From Megalopta genalis (lineage: Eukaryota > Arthropoda > Insecta > Hymenoptera > Halictidae), in contig NC_135019.1 of NCBI RefSeq assembly GCF_051020955.1, forward strand, positions 23,689,375 to 23,753,374: a stretch of 64,000 nt of DNA, read 5' to 3'. The notes beneath the pieces are model-generated. The model was not told the DNA's origin. It saw only the letters and a list, made by a program, of their open reading frames with translations, and did not search any database. Below are positions 36,320 to 47,412 of this stretch, piece by piece (position 1 is the first letter of the stretch; every line of letters begins with the position of its first letter). The translations under genes and the position numbers were made by a program.

Positions 36320-36676
36320 TTAACCCTTCAGGCACCTTCGCTGTTTAGACTTACGTGGGTGGCATCGACTGACAGATTCCTACCCGTTTCAAGAGTATTT
36401 CAAATATCTTTGCAGGCTTTTTATTCGGAAACAATTGTTTCAGGCAAAAAAGAGAAGACTGATATATTTTCGAACGCAATAAAATATAACATAATATTTA
36501 TTATATATTTTATAAGAAAATTAATAAAATGTAAAATATTTATTATAAATGAAATATAATATTTATTTATATTTTATTCATTTATCCCAGTGACAAAGCA
36601 CCAATGGCTTCGAAGTTATGAATACAAATATTACGCGTGGGGTATAAATCTGCCCGTGAAACTACTTGAGGGTTAA
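36320..36676. mobile_element. Possible piggyBac-like MITE between TTAA sites
   Basis: TTAACCCTTCAGGCACC at 36320 faces TACTTGAGGGTTAA ending at 36676; inverted, the right end reads TTAACCCTCAAG. The 357-bp length and TTAA at both edges fit a piggyBac-like MITE, but the terminal match is only about ten bases with an indel. Confidence 0.45.
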
Positions 36677-39020
36677 CTCTTTGAGAACTAGTATAATAAT
36701 AATAATAAACACGAAGACTATACGCATTATTTCTGAAGTTGCAAGTATGTTATTTAATTCTGTACACAATGGTGTATCAGGATGTATTACATGAAGTGTA
36801 CTCTGGTTCTATGAGGAAGATATTTCTCGTGCAATTACTGACTATATTGGGAAACATTTAAAATTATAGAGTATCGAAGAAGTCACACGAGATAATTTGT
36901 TTCTTTTTGTCGCTAATTTCTGCGTAGTATCGAAAACTGCACGATAGTTAAATGTCATAGTCTGTAGTGAATGTTTCGCTTCGAATGAGCTGTATAATTG
37001 TTTGTTTAACAAAACGAAAGACTGACTTGGTTTAACAATGTTGTTTCTCATCTGACATCAGAAGTATGTATTTACAAGCGTGATCTGTCTTTACTTTTGA
37101 CTCAAGTTGGCACACACTATGATCGTATATTTTTTATATAACTTTTGATACTCTACGAAAAAATATCGCATTGTTATTACCCGTTGTTTTCACACAATCA
37201 ATTATTTACACGTTTCAAGACGACTTTCGTGAGAATAAAATATTAAATAAAAATAATTACATTCCAAATTTTCGACTTATCTTATCACGTATAAAATTGC
37301 CGAACGATTATTCACAATTTTTTGTTTTAAATTGGGTTATTTTTAAATTATTAAGTCCGTATTGATAGACCATTAATGGGTTTTATTTCGAACGAAGTTC
37401 TACATCGTAATTTCGCACGCTTGCCCCGTGATTTGGAGGCGTTGATAATTGTGTAAAACAATAATAATAATATTTGTTCACTGCGGTTTAATCTCCGTTG
37501 TGCCGCTGTCCGCGCTTTGTGTTTCCGGTTTTATTATTACAGATAACAGGTCTGCGGAACTGTTTCACTGGATTCGTTGTTATCGCTGAGAAGTTTCTGG
37601 TGCTAAAATCGGACGACTTTTGTCCGCGTTTTCGCAACAGCACTTATAATTGATATTTGCTAGATATTACGTGTTACGAAGAGCAATGTGAAACAGGAAA
37701 CCAGTATTTAAAAACAATACTTAATGGCGCGTACTTTAAATAATAATTCGAATCTGATACCATTTACAAAATTACAAACCGCGCCGTGATGACGAGTATA
37801 GAAATTTATCGTGGGATTTGCTTGGAGGATTCTGCTATTGTGATTAATTTATGGATTTTTTTTATAGGATATAGAAATTTTCTAAATCAATCATTGAGAG
37901 AATCACTAATTTAAATAAGTTGAGGAGAAAATAAGAATGTTCTGAAATTTTTCTAATGTTCCTTCGTATTTTATCTAAACATTTTTATCATAAATGTATA
38001 GAATCTGCAATCTAATTATGATATATCAATGAACATTTTATTCTCAACAATTTGATAGCTCCGAACTCTGTTTTTGAATCTAATAGATAAAGATTTTGCA
38101 AAGCAAAATTGAGGAGTTTATATTACCGTATAAAATTAATATTGATTATATATGGTAAATATATATCTTTCCTTTACATTCTAAGATATTATTCTAGAGT
38201 ACAGTTTATTAATAAATATAAGGATGTGTAAATTTTAAAAAAAGCATTGTTGATGTTTTTGTATCTGACAGTAATATGTAGGGAAATGCCAGAATGCCAA
38301 TGTAAAGATGGTGGTTTATGATACTAATCGCTCATTATTTACACACCTTGCGTAACTAAATATATTCGTTAATAAATTAACGAACATTTAGATGTTTCAT
38401 GATCTGGAAATATCAGGATATTCGTCTGTTTATCGTAGTATATACTACACGGATTGGTAAGCTTGGAGAAGTACTTACTCGATGGATATATCCAGGGTGG
38501 GTTTTGGATATAGCCCTTCTGCTGCGCATGTTATCTCCACTCCATCCTTATCATCTACGGTCTTCCTTCTGTATTGAAGATCGAAATTCTGCTCAGTTGC
38601 TGGAAAAATAAAGAGGATATTTGTATAATTCAGATATTAAGCGACCCACTTCGATCTTCTTAAAAGATATACTAATACGACGATAGTCGTATAATAATTG
38701 GTAGAATGATTCACACGCATAACATTTAAGAATCTATTTAACAAAATCTCGATTTCATCTGTCAAATCTAATCGTACCATTGGTTCGATAATTCTTATTC
38801 TACAATTATTGCAATTATAAAGACACAGCCACTGGAAATCCTTCAAAAAATTTATTCATTCCAACACCTATTAATACAAAAATTAAAAAAGAATTCTAAA
38901 TAAATTTGTGTAAGGTAACACAGAGACGAGCCACTTTTAACGTTCGGTATGGTTAGCGTTAAATTCTCTTTCAGAGAGTTAGTCTCTCTAAGAAATAAAA
39001 GATACTGCTCTTAATTTCTA
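36677..39020. other. AT-rich; one dispersed-motif copy
   Basis: Nothing recognised except motif M at 37981-38013. Confidence 0.45.
37981..38013 (-). repeat. Dispersed motif M (diverged copy)
   Basis: Reverse complement begins AGATTGCAGATTCTATAC and ends ATTTATGATAAAAAT. Same motif as at 1834 and 29581 with about five differences. Confidence 0.65.
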
Positions 39021-39021
39021 A

Positions 39022-39205
39022 CACGTTAAGTTCCGCATCCGTCCCATACAGGTGTGACACTAATTTTTAATTAGATTTTAAAATTCTTTTTCATGGTAAT
39101 ATATTGAACTGAATGTTGCTAGAATTTTGGAATACAAAAGAGTTAAACTAACATTTCCTATGGTAAATTTTAACTTTCTAGTTTCGGTTTTATTGATTGA
39201 ACTGA
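39022..39205 (-). repeat. Dispersed repeat R1, copy 3 (reverse)
   Basis: The reverse complement matches copies 1 and 2; for example TGGTAAATTTTAACTTTCTA at 39162 mirrors their GAAAGTTAAAATTTATCA. More diverged than the other two. Confidence 0.6.
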
Positions 39206-40920
39206 CTATGATATCGTGATAATTTTTGGAGTTGATTTTCGGTACTTAACCGAAATGATTCTAGATTTCTTATTTCACAATCGTTAAGACTGGCAAGATG
39301 CTTTTTCGAGCAAAGTCTGGATATGTCCAGCTGCGTTTTGAAATAAAAATCGAGCACAATCCTTTTGTTACTGTTAAATACGATACCAACTAGTCGCGTT
39401 CAGTGACCCCTTGTACCGCTGTTAACTCAAACAAGTAATTTCTTATGCAACAAGCAGCGCACTGAAAAGTCCAAGGAATAATCCGAATGGAATCTCGTGT
39501 CATCGAATATTTGCAGAACTGCGGATTTCGTAAACCAGCGAGTTCAACGGAATCTGTTTTGCTCGTTGTGTATCGCCACTTTGTTTTTCGCTTTCAGTCC
39601 TCCCTGTTTTATTTATCCTTCCAGCGGGGGGCAGGCTTATTGGCATAAGACAAATCGGCGAATATATTCGAGTGCAGCCAGCACGGGCGATAAAATTTAA
39701 TGTCCGACAATGATTTCCGGACTGTTCGGTCGGTTCGGACATATCCGAACGCGGGCAAGCTACGCCGCTATTTTTGTAAAAGCAACTGTGAAATTGTATT
39801 CATTGCATGCGCCACCATATCTACGCCCCGTAGACAACACTCTATTTTATTGCAATTTTTATTTACATTTGTTTTACCATCGGACGTACAGCACTTTTCA
39901 ATGACGCAGACACGCGGATAACCGTGCACGGTGCTTGAATGCCGAAAATTGTGCAAAAAAACTCTGTAATACCACACGAAAACTGAATAGATAAATACGG
40001 TTTCTAGTGGATATTTTATATTTATACACCTCCAACGATAGAGTTAGTAATTTATTTCATTTCTATTTGTTAAATAGCCTTTTACTCTTTTTTACTAGTT
40101 TCACGAGTTTTCTATTTTAGAGTACGTGGTTACGTATTTAAAAATATATTCAAGAATTTATTAACAAATAAAGAAAATAAAAGAATAGAAAAATTTAATA
40201 TGTCTATTGACGCGTTGAAATCATTAACAGTGATGCTTAGCCTACATCTTAATACATTCGAACAATACAGTATGAATCGAGTACAATTTCCTCAACATAC
40301 CATCTATTGTCTTCATTATTATAATCTCGAGGATTAGGATTAAACGTAACGTAAACTCTCAGCGCGTATCAAATTCGAGCTGTATTCCAATGAAACAAGT
40401 TAACGGAATACTCGTCAATTCGTCCACTAATTGGGGATTCTATTAATACGCGTAGCAATTATAATAAGACAAATATAATAAGAGAATTTCCACGGAATTT
40501 CAGATTTTTAGTACTGTAGGAGCTTTGTGGATTATTATTTTAAAATCCCAATGTGTCTGAATATTTTACTGTACAAACGAAAGTTTTCAGTCACTGTTAT
40601 TTTCTTTTGAAGTGTGTGCAATTTAGCAGCACACCGATATGCACACTAGTACATAAGTAAGAAACAGTGTATTTCTCTTGTATCTGATCCATCGTTGCAG
40701 TATTGTCCTTTTATGTACTCTATTAGTAATAAATATTTCTTATAGAAATGCCAGTGCCTAACGAAAGAATGATAAGAATTTAATGTCCTGCGCTGTAAGT
40801 AAACGTTGAAAATGATTCAGCATAAAATCAACAATTTTGGTGTAGAGTAGAGACTCAACAAACGTCCAAATAATAAAACACTTAGTTACAGTGCCAATCT
40901 TTATTAATTTTTGTAATAAA
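39206..40920. other. No gene recognised
   Basis: 39480-39960 is GC-richer with short frames on both strands; the rest is AT-rich. No element ends seen. Confidence 0.4.
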
Positions 40921-40924
40921 CGGT

Positions 40925-41105
40925 TTTATACAGGCTGTCATGTAACTGGTGGTACAACCAGATATGGACTTATTCTACGACAAAAAAAATGAGTCGAAAA
41001 AAAGGAGTGACACTTTTTCATTTAAGGCTCCGTTTTCGAGAAGATATAGGTTGAAAAAATAATATTATCGAATAGGAATCAAGTGGCAAGCCTTTCCATG
41101 TCCTT
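40925..41105 (+). repeat. Fragment of an unidentified interspersed element
   Basis: ACAGGCTGTCATGTAACTGG followed by GGTACAACC, then TTTAAGGCTCCGTTTTCGAG. The beginning resembles the CAGGGTGTC... ends of TA-type elements. No partner end was found. It abuts the retrotransposon fragment that follows. Confidence 0.4.
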
Positions 41106-41119
41106 TTTCACGAACGAAG

Positions 41120-42070
41120 CAGGAGAGATAGAAACGACGGCGTTGGCTCAGTATATTTTTCTCCAGATCTAAACATCTCGGCTCTGTTTGGTCTTAATAA
41201 TCAAATATCCACTTTCTCCGCAGAATTTCTAGCAATTAAAAAAGCCATTAAAATCTCTACCAACTATCCTCACAAAAATATCTCCATCTATTCTGACTGC
41301 CTAAGTGGCTTACAGGATTTATCCAATAGTTCTCTAAGTGTAAAAATTAACCTCCTTGTGTTCGATATCAGAAAAAATAATACATAAGTAACACGGCAAA
41401 AAGAATCTTTATCTCTTCTGGATATCGGCTCACGTTGGGATTTCCTACAACGAAAAAGTGGATGTCACCGAACTGGATGTCTCTCCTGACATCGCATTTC
41501 TGCATTCCAATTTTACTAAGAGTTTTAAAATTCAAGCGAAATCTGAAATTGAACACCAGCTATTCGAAGATGCTAAATTCAAAGCTACTAAGTTCTTCAA
41601 CTATTTTTATAATCCGAGTGCGAAACAATGGTTTGCACACAAGAACCTTGCCAGAGACTTTGTTTCCTGGACCAACAAATGCCGTACAAACCATTAGAAT
41701 CAGGTCTCTTCACTTTCTCGTATTAACATTATCGATGATCCGATGTGTCGGTGTGATTGTTTGGAGCGAGATCTAAATCACGTCATATGGTAGTCATATG
41801 ACACCGAAAGAAATGCTATGATACATAAACTTTGCCAGCTTGGTTTCCATCCTCCTTACGCAATAGATGCCTTTTTATGTAAACCATACATTCAACCACT
41901 GCTAATCATTTTCAATTTCTTTAAGAAACATGATATACATCCTTGAGCGTGAAACAATGTCTAGATACAGTATCTAATAAGATCCATGTAATCAAATGTA
42001 AAATGTAATAATATTGTATATTGCTAATAACCCCGTAGGGGGTTTCATAGTTTAATAAATAAAAAAAAAG
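41120..42070 (+). pseudogene. 3' end of a non-LTR retrotransposon (RNase H and C-terminal region), broken
   Basis: A first frame (to the TAA near 41386) reads NDGVGSVYFSP, then FSAEFLAIKKAI and ISIYSDCLSGLQDL, which match RNase H motifs around the first and third acidic sites. After a frameshift another frame reads FWISAHVGISYNEKVDV, the usual W..AH.GI..NE.VD block. A third frame has RINIIDDPMCRCDCLERDLNHVIW, the cysteine-containing tail common in Jockey/R1/I-type elements. The 3' UTR ends CCCCGTAGGGGGTTTC, TTTAATAAATAAA and oligo-A at about 42069. The copy is 5'-truncated, has at least two frame breaks and cannot be active. A target-site duplication was not found. Confidence 0.85.
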
Positions 42071-43945
42071 GTTCATTATGCTCGAAAGTAATGCGCACAA
42101 TAACCGGCTTCACTACTCCGCCACAAGTCACAACTATGTTTGCATTTCTAAATCAGTTTGTAATTAATAAATTGCAAAAATTGCATTAATTCCGTATAAG
42201 CGAAATGAAAAATCTGACACAGAATGGAAAAATCAGGTACGAAGAAATGTCTGCGTTATGGAGGTTAAGCAGCTTCGAGCGGAAAGTGTTAAATGTTTAA
42301 AATAATGGATGTCTTGCTAGTTCTTAGAAGAAATTTCGGAGAAGATCACATTCAGTGAGACAAATGGTTACCGTTTATTTTATGGGCTTCCGTATATTTT
42401 CCAAAATGACCCAACCATTTCTCGAAAAGCAAGGGAAATAATATCGGAAACGCCGCGAAACAGAACGAGACCGAACTAAAGGCGTACACAAATGTAACTG
42501 CCGATATTTTTTGTGCCAGTACCCTTCGAGGAAACTCTGTGACACGTACGTTCCATTAGCTCTAAATCGAATCTTTCGCCCGCACCTGCTCCTTTTTTCC
42601 GCATCTCGCGTTTACGGTCAATTCTAATTTAAACCGTATATTTTTTTCAAGGTATTTCGTCTCTCTATTTATGACGAAAACCCGAATCACTTCGTAGAAA
42701 AATCGCGACCTGCGAGCTTTCGATAATCTCGTAAAGTGACAAATTATATTAAAAAGGGGAACATTTCCAAGTGTAACAGATATTAATGAAATTTTAGTAT
42801 GATATAGTTTGTTGAAAAATAATTTACAGGTAATTCTTTTTTATCTACAATGTTCCACTTACGTTTAGCAATGTATTCCGTTTGGAAATGTTCCCTGGTT
42901 AGATCACATCCAATTCTTTGGCATCTGAATCGTGTCATACTTATTTTACATGGACATTTTTCTTTCGATCACCAGTTTCCAAATTATTTGAAACATTAGT
43001 GTAAACATTTTTTACAATAATTAGGATGCATGCTACAGACAAATTGGATATTGTGAAGAGTCCAGCGATTCATAGTCGCAAGTTAACTTCGTACTTTAAT
43101 TATGGAACATAACACATTTTTACCAAAGAAATAATATTGTAACATCATAATTACATCATCTAACAAGCGTTAATGAATAACGACATTTTTTCTCGAAACT
43201 ACTGCTTGGTGAAAGATCCTAAGTAAATTGAATTAATTTAAGAGTTACATTTTTAATTCCGCAATGAAAGATTGTTTTATATGTTCGAGGATTGTGAACA
43301 AGGTTTAAGACAATTTCAAATCGATTTTAAGTTAACGTCAATCCAGTGAAAGTAAGTACATCCGAACAGAAGTTTCCGCGACGTCCAAACTTCGGACTAA
43401 CATTCTACAAAACTTTTCTTTCGTAAAAACCGAAGTCATTCGAATACTTTGCTGCAATGCTTGCGCATCCATTGCCAGCGATGTGTCAAGTTATGCTGTT
43501 TCCGAACTTCTTCCCTAAATGGTCAAAAACGAGCACATTCGACAGATCGTAAAAGGAAAACACTTTGTGTAAAAGTTTAACCTTATATCGTGACCATGGA
43601 ATTAGTTATTGGGTGTTCGTGGTTTAACAGTTTTCGATCGATTTTTCTTATTGAAATGTATGCGCAAATTCTTAAACAAATGTGACGCATCGCGATTATC
43701 GATGTGAATTTTTGAGAATTTTTTCAGATTTTTAAGTTGACAATACTACCTGTAAAAAATGAATAACTCTAAAAAATGCAAATCACTTATATTAGTTGAA
43801 ATAACATATCTATAATATTTGCAGAATAACTAATAGTAGTTCAATGTTCAATGAATAGTTCATGTTCTATTTGCGATAAAACAGGGTATTTTTTACACAA
43901 TATACCTATTTATACAATATACCAATATATCTTTTTTACACAATA
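42071..43945. other. No feature recognised
   Basis: A GC-richer patch at 42420-42720, otherwise AT-rich. No gene or repeat identified. Confidence 0.45.
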
Positions 43946-43946
43946 T

Positions 43947-44055
43947 ACAGTACCGCTCAAAAGTATTCGAACATTATCGCAAGTTGAGGAAAATATAGGG
44001 TTTTGATAGTAACTGATATAGGTATATTTTTTACATTTGTTTTATGTCTCCATTA
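43947..44055 (+). mobile_element. Solo Tc1-type end
   Basis: TACAGTACCGCTCAAAAGTA TTCGAACA resembles the CAGTACCG... end of the neighbouring fold-back element. It directly precedes that element, and no right partner was found. Confidence 0.5.
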
Positions 44056-45246
44056 TACAGTACCGGACAAATCTTTTCGAACACTCTTTAACCTCTTAGC
44101 TGTGGACGATGTGTATACACGTTATAAGGACTACGCAATATAATCTATGCTGACCATTTCGACAAGTTTCACGTTCTCTATTTTCAGATTGTTGAAATGA
44201 TGAAGTACGCTCTTTCTCAAGAAGCGATTGAATAAATTCCTTTACTCAAGCCTACATTATGGTAAGAATGGCGAAAGGTATAAAAGAATTCAGTCTTGTT
44301 GATTTTATAAAGGAACACGCGGTAGTCAATTTCATAGCTCGGTAGATTAACCTTTTAGCTGCGGATGACGTGTATACACGTCATAAGGAAATGGGAATTT
44401 TACATCTCACAATGAAAATACTCCTTCTACGATTTAGGTTAAAATGCTTGTGAAACATATTCATAAATTTCGCACGTTTTAGAATAATTTTCGAAAACTT
44501 GCCGACGAAACTGCATCCAGTATGATCGACAAAACGCATACAAAATTTATTTTAAAAATACATCGACGCAGCTAAGTGGTTAAAATATAGTATCTTTTCT
44601 AAAAGTTGGATTAAACAACTAGAATGTTTTTTGAAATTACAGTGGGACTGGTCCACTAGACAATGACTACAATGCTTTTTTTCTTTAAATTTTGCTAGTA
44701 CTTGGAATGACAAAAAAATAAAGTACTCGTGTTTTTTGACTTTTTTGTCCGAGCCTTTAACGAAAATTTAAAAAATATGTTCTTTAGATCTCGGTGACTT
44801 AAATGCATGCTGAACATTTCATCGGAATTGGTTAACATAAAGTCAAGTTACAAGTGTTGAAAGATTTAAAAAACCGCAGATATTTGACAGTTATTGGTCG
44901 GAAGTGTCAAAAATCCGGACAAAAACTGCGATTTTCGTGATCCTTAATTCTTTAGAGTTTATTTCAAAGTTAATCGATTTCGACGAAATGTTCAGTACGT
45001 ATATAAGTCACCAAGATCTATAATACGCATTTTTTAAATCTTCGCTCAGGTAGAAAAGTTAAAAAACACGAGTACCATATTTTCTTTTTTCATTCCAAGT
45101 AATAGCAAAATTAAAAAAAAAAGTATAGTCATTGTCTAGTAGATTAGTCTCAATATCATCTAAAAAAAATTCTAAACGTTTAGTCTAAGTTTTAAGAAAG
45201 ATATTGCGTTTTAAAGAGTGTCCAAATGAATTAGTCCGGTACTCTA
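44056..45246. mobile_element. Fold-back Tc1-type element with ~330-bp arms
   Basis: Left end TACAGTACCGGACAAATC after TA; right end GATTAGTCCGGTACTC-like sequence, inverted, then TA at 45245-45246. The arms pair over hundreds of bases, e.g. CACTAGACAATGACTACAAT at about 44655 against the inverted ATAGTCATTGTCTAGTAGAT at about 45125, and TACTCGTGTTTTTTGACTTT against AAAGTTAAAAAACACGAGTA. The left arm is interrupted at 44088-44583 by a piggyBac-like insertion. No transposase is encoded, so it is non-autonomous. Confidence 0.85.
44088..44583. mobile_element. piggyBac-like TTAA insertion(s) nested in the fold-back
   Basis: TTAA at 44088-44091 is followed by CCTCTTAGCTGTGG, and GCAGCTAAGTGG is followed by TTAA at 44580-44583, giving inverted ends CCNCTTAGCTG(C/T)G. 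Removing the insert restores CTCTTTAAAA, which the opposite arm of the host element also shows. A second left-type end, TTAACCTTTTAGCTGCGG, is at 44347, so two related copies may be nested or joined. Just inside it lies a perfect 20-bp palindrome (44365-44384); the outer copy has a decayed version at about 44105-44125. Confidence 0.8.
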
Positions 45247-45660
45247 TGTTCAGCAGTAATAAAAGCCTTGCATATTCTAGGCATTCGCAGAGCTAATTTC
45301 ATTAACGTTTCGTTTATATTTCTGACTGTTCATTATTACGTAGATGTCGAGAATATGCATGATTGGAAACCGAGCAAAAGACTGACGTATCGAGAAATGG
45401 CACTTAGGATAGACATTAAACCTTACAAAATGTACGAAATACTTTTATTGTAACGATTGTATGTTCCATATAAAAATGTAAGTGCAATACGAAACAACTG
45501 TAGCAGCGAAAAATCGGTTGGAACCGATAAATTTGTATTTTTCCAAAGATGTTAAATCGTTCGAATGCTTATAATCTGTATTGCAGATCTCCGACATTCT
45601 ACATCCAGTTTCGACTAAGTTACAGTTTTCCGTTTTCGGAAAAAGATCAATAGCTTCCAG
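45247..45660. other. No feature recognised
   Basis: AT-rich; a 61-codon plus-strand frame at 45268-45453 has no support. Confidence 0.4.
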
Positions 45661-46480
45661 CGTAAAAAGATAGAGTCCCGCTTAATGAACCCGGATGCTT
45701 TAAAGCTCCTGGAGGCCGCAAAGGCGGGCAAGCTTAAGCTCCCGTGGGAGACATTAGCAATCCGCATCGCACTGATCAGTAATTCTAGGATCCATCGCCA
45801 AAGGGGAACGAATCGGGGACGCTTAATTCTTCGCAGCTTCGGCGGCCGTGGCGATTATCGGGAAATGATTTCGGACGGCGATCGGCGAATCGGTCATTCA
45901 ATTTCGGCCCCGGAGGCTATTAACGTCGCCGCGAGTGCGAGGGAGTTTACGATCGTCCATCGAACCGAGACACGGGGCACACAAGGTTCGAAAGTGGATA
46001 TTCCGCGGCTGCCACACGTACGGCAATGAAAATAAAAAGGTAATAGTAATGGATACACCGCGTGTGCCGGCCGTGGAAGACGACGCTGCATTATCGCGAT
46101 AATGCCGGACGTTTCCCGAGGCCGGTGGCCGCGTGCTTCTGTTTCATTGCGTGGTCGGCAACTTTTATTTTGCAGGAACGAGCGGCCAGGGCCGGTCCTC
46201 GGCCCGTGCCGAACGCGACCCGGCCAAATAAATTGCGCACGTGTCACCGTGACAGAAAACTTCGAATTGCATCGCCGCGACCCTGGCGCCGTTATGCCCC
46301 TGTCATCGGAAAAGCAAACCAGGTGTTGACAAAAAGCCCCGGCTAGACGATACGATCGCGAAAGTGAATTCTAACTGTGGTAATACCAAGCTCCGAGGCC
46401 CCGCGCTTTCGCAACAACTAACTTTTGCCTGAAAACTGTTTAGCCGGTCGACCGGTCACCAGCGGCGTAAAGGATGAACC
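45661..46480. other. CpG-rich island, no gene established
   Basis: One of the strongest GC/CpG blocks in the window. Plus-strand frame 45685-46029 (MNPDALKLLEAAKAGKLKLP at its start) is open for 114 codons, but its later part is arginine-rich and low in protein character, and both strands are open. Could include an exon, a promoter or a regulatory element. Confidence 0.35.
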
Positions 46481-47155
46481 CATTCCTTCGCATTTTTTCA
46501 TCTTTTTTTTCTAAGTCAGCCCGATCCGCGATCAGAAAAACTCTAATAATAGTTCGATGGCCTTCGCGGATGCCACGGATTACCATTTTTGCGATTATCG
46601 GTCTCTAACTGCGTGGCATAAGCAGATTTTGATTCGATGGCAGATGGAAAAGTTTGGGCGCGTGTGATCGTTTCCTATGAAAAAAGGGGATTTATTTATT
46701 GCGCGTCTGTATTTTCGATAATGGCTAAATGTCAAAAAGAGAAACACAGTGCTTTGTTTCGCTTTTATATAAATTTTTTGTTTGTTTTATGTGTCAAGGT
46801 CTGAAATTGAGAATAAATGAGCATTTGTAATATTTACGTTCATTTGTTTATGTTTCCATGCGAGGCCTTGATGTTATTTGCCGCCAAATTATTTCAGATA
46901 TTTTGGCAATCAATTCATGACAATTTTTCGTTCAATGTCGTCAAAAGGTCATCATGTAGCAAGTTGAATACGTCTCGACATTGCCTACAATACTGTGAAG
47001 TTAAAATTATATAATTTCATTTAAAAATATAACGGTGCCCTTATTTTTTTATCGAAAATCAATTTACTTTTAAATTTAAACAATTGCAATTTCTTATTGG
47101 TTAAATATTAATTCAATTTGATACGAAACATCTTTTTATCAGGCCATCGGAAGAG
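46481..47155. other. No feature recognised
   Basis: Returns to AT-rich composition. Nothing seen. Confidence 0.45.
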
Positions 47156-47159
47156 GCTG

Positions 47160-47412
47160 AAAAATTGTGTGGGCTAATTTGTGACTCACCTTGTTTATTG
47201 TTTTAAAACTAGACCGCGAATTTCATGCATTTATGACAAAAATGAGTATCTGTAATTGGACACACAAAAAAGGTTGAGAGCATTTAATAATATTGTTCTA
47301 TTACTTGCAATCTGCTAAAGTTATTAAAGAAAGAATGGATCTTCTAAGCGACCTTCTTTTTGAGAGAGAGAAAGAAAATTTTTATTTTGAATAAAGATCC
47401 GTAGTCTATTTT
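47160..47412. repeat. Cluster: TA-type element end and motif M copies
   Basis: GTGACTCACCTTGTTTATTG (47181-47200) is the same element end as at 29070. Motif M follows at 47210-47246 in plus orientation (AGACCGCGAATTTCATGC ... TTATGACAAAAAT). A variant in minus orientation (ATAAAGATCCGTAGTCTATT) is at 47391-47412. Confidence 0.6.

Noticed and set aside
45685..46029. 114-codon frame starting MNPDALKLLEAAKAGKLKLP as a gene
   Set aside because: The first 25 codons look protein-like, but the rest is arginine-rich island sequence with both strands open and no splice sites.
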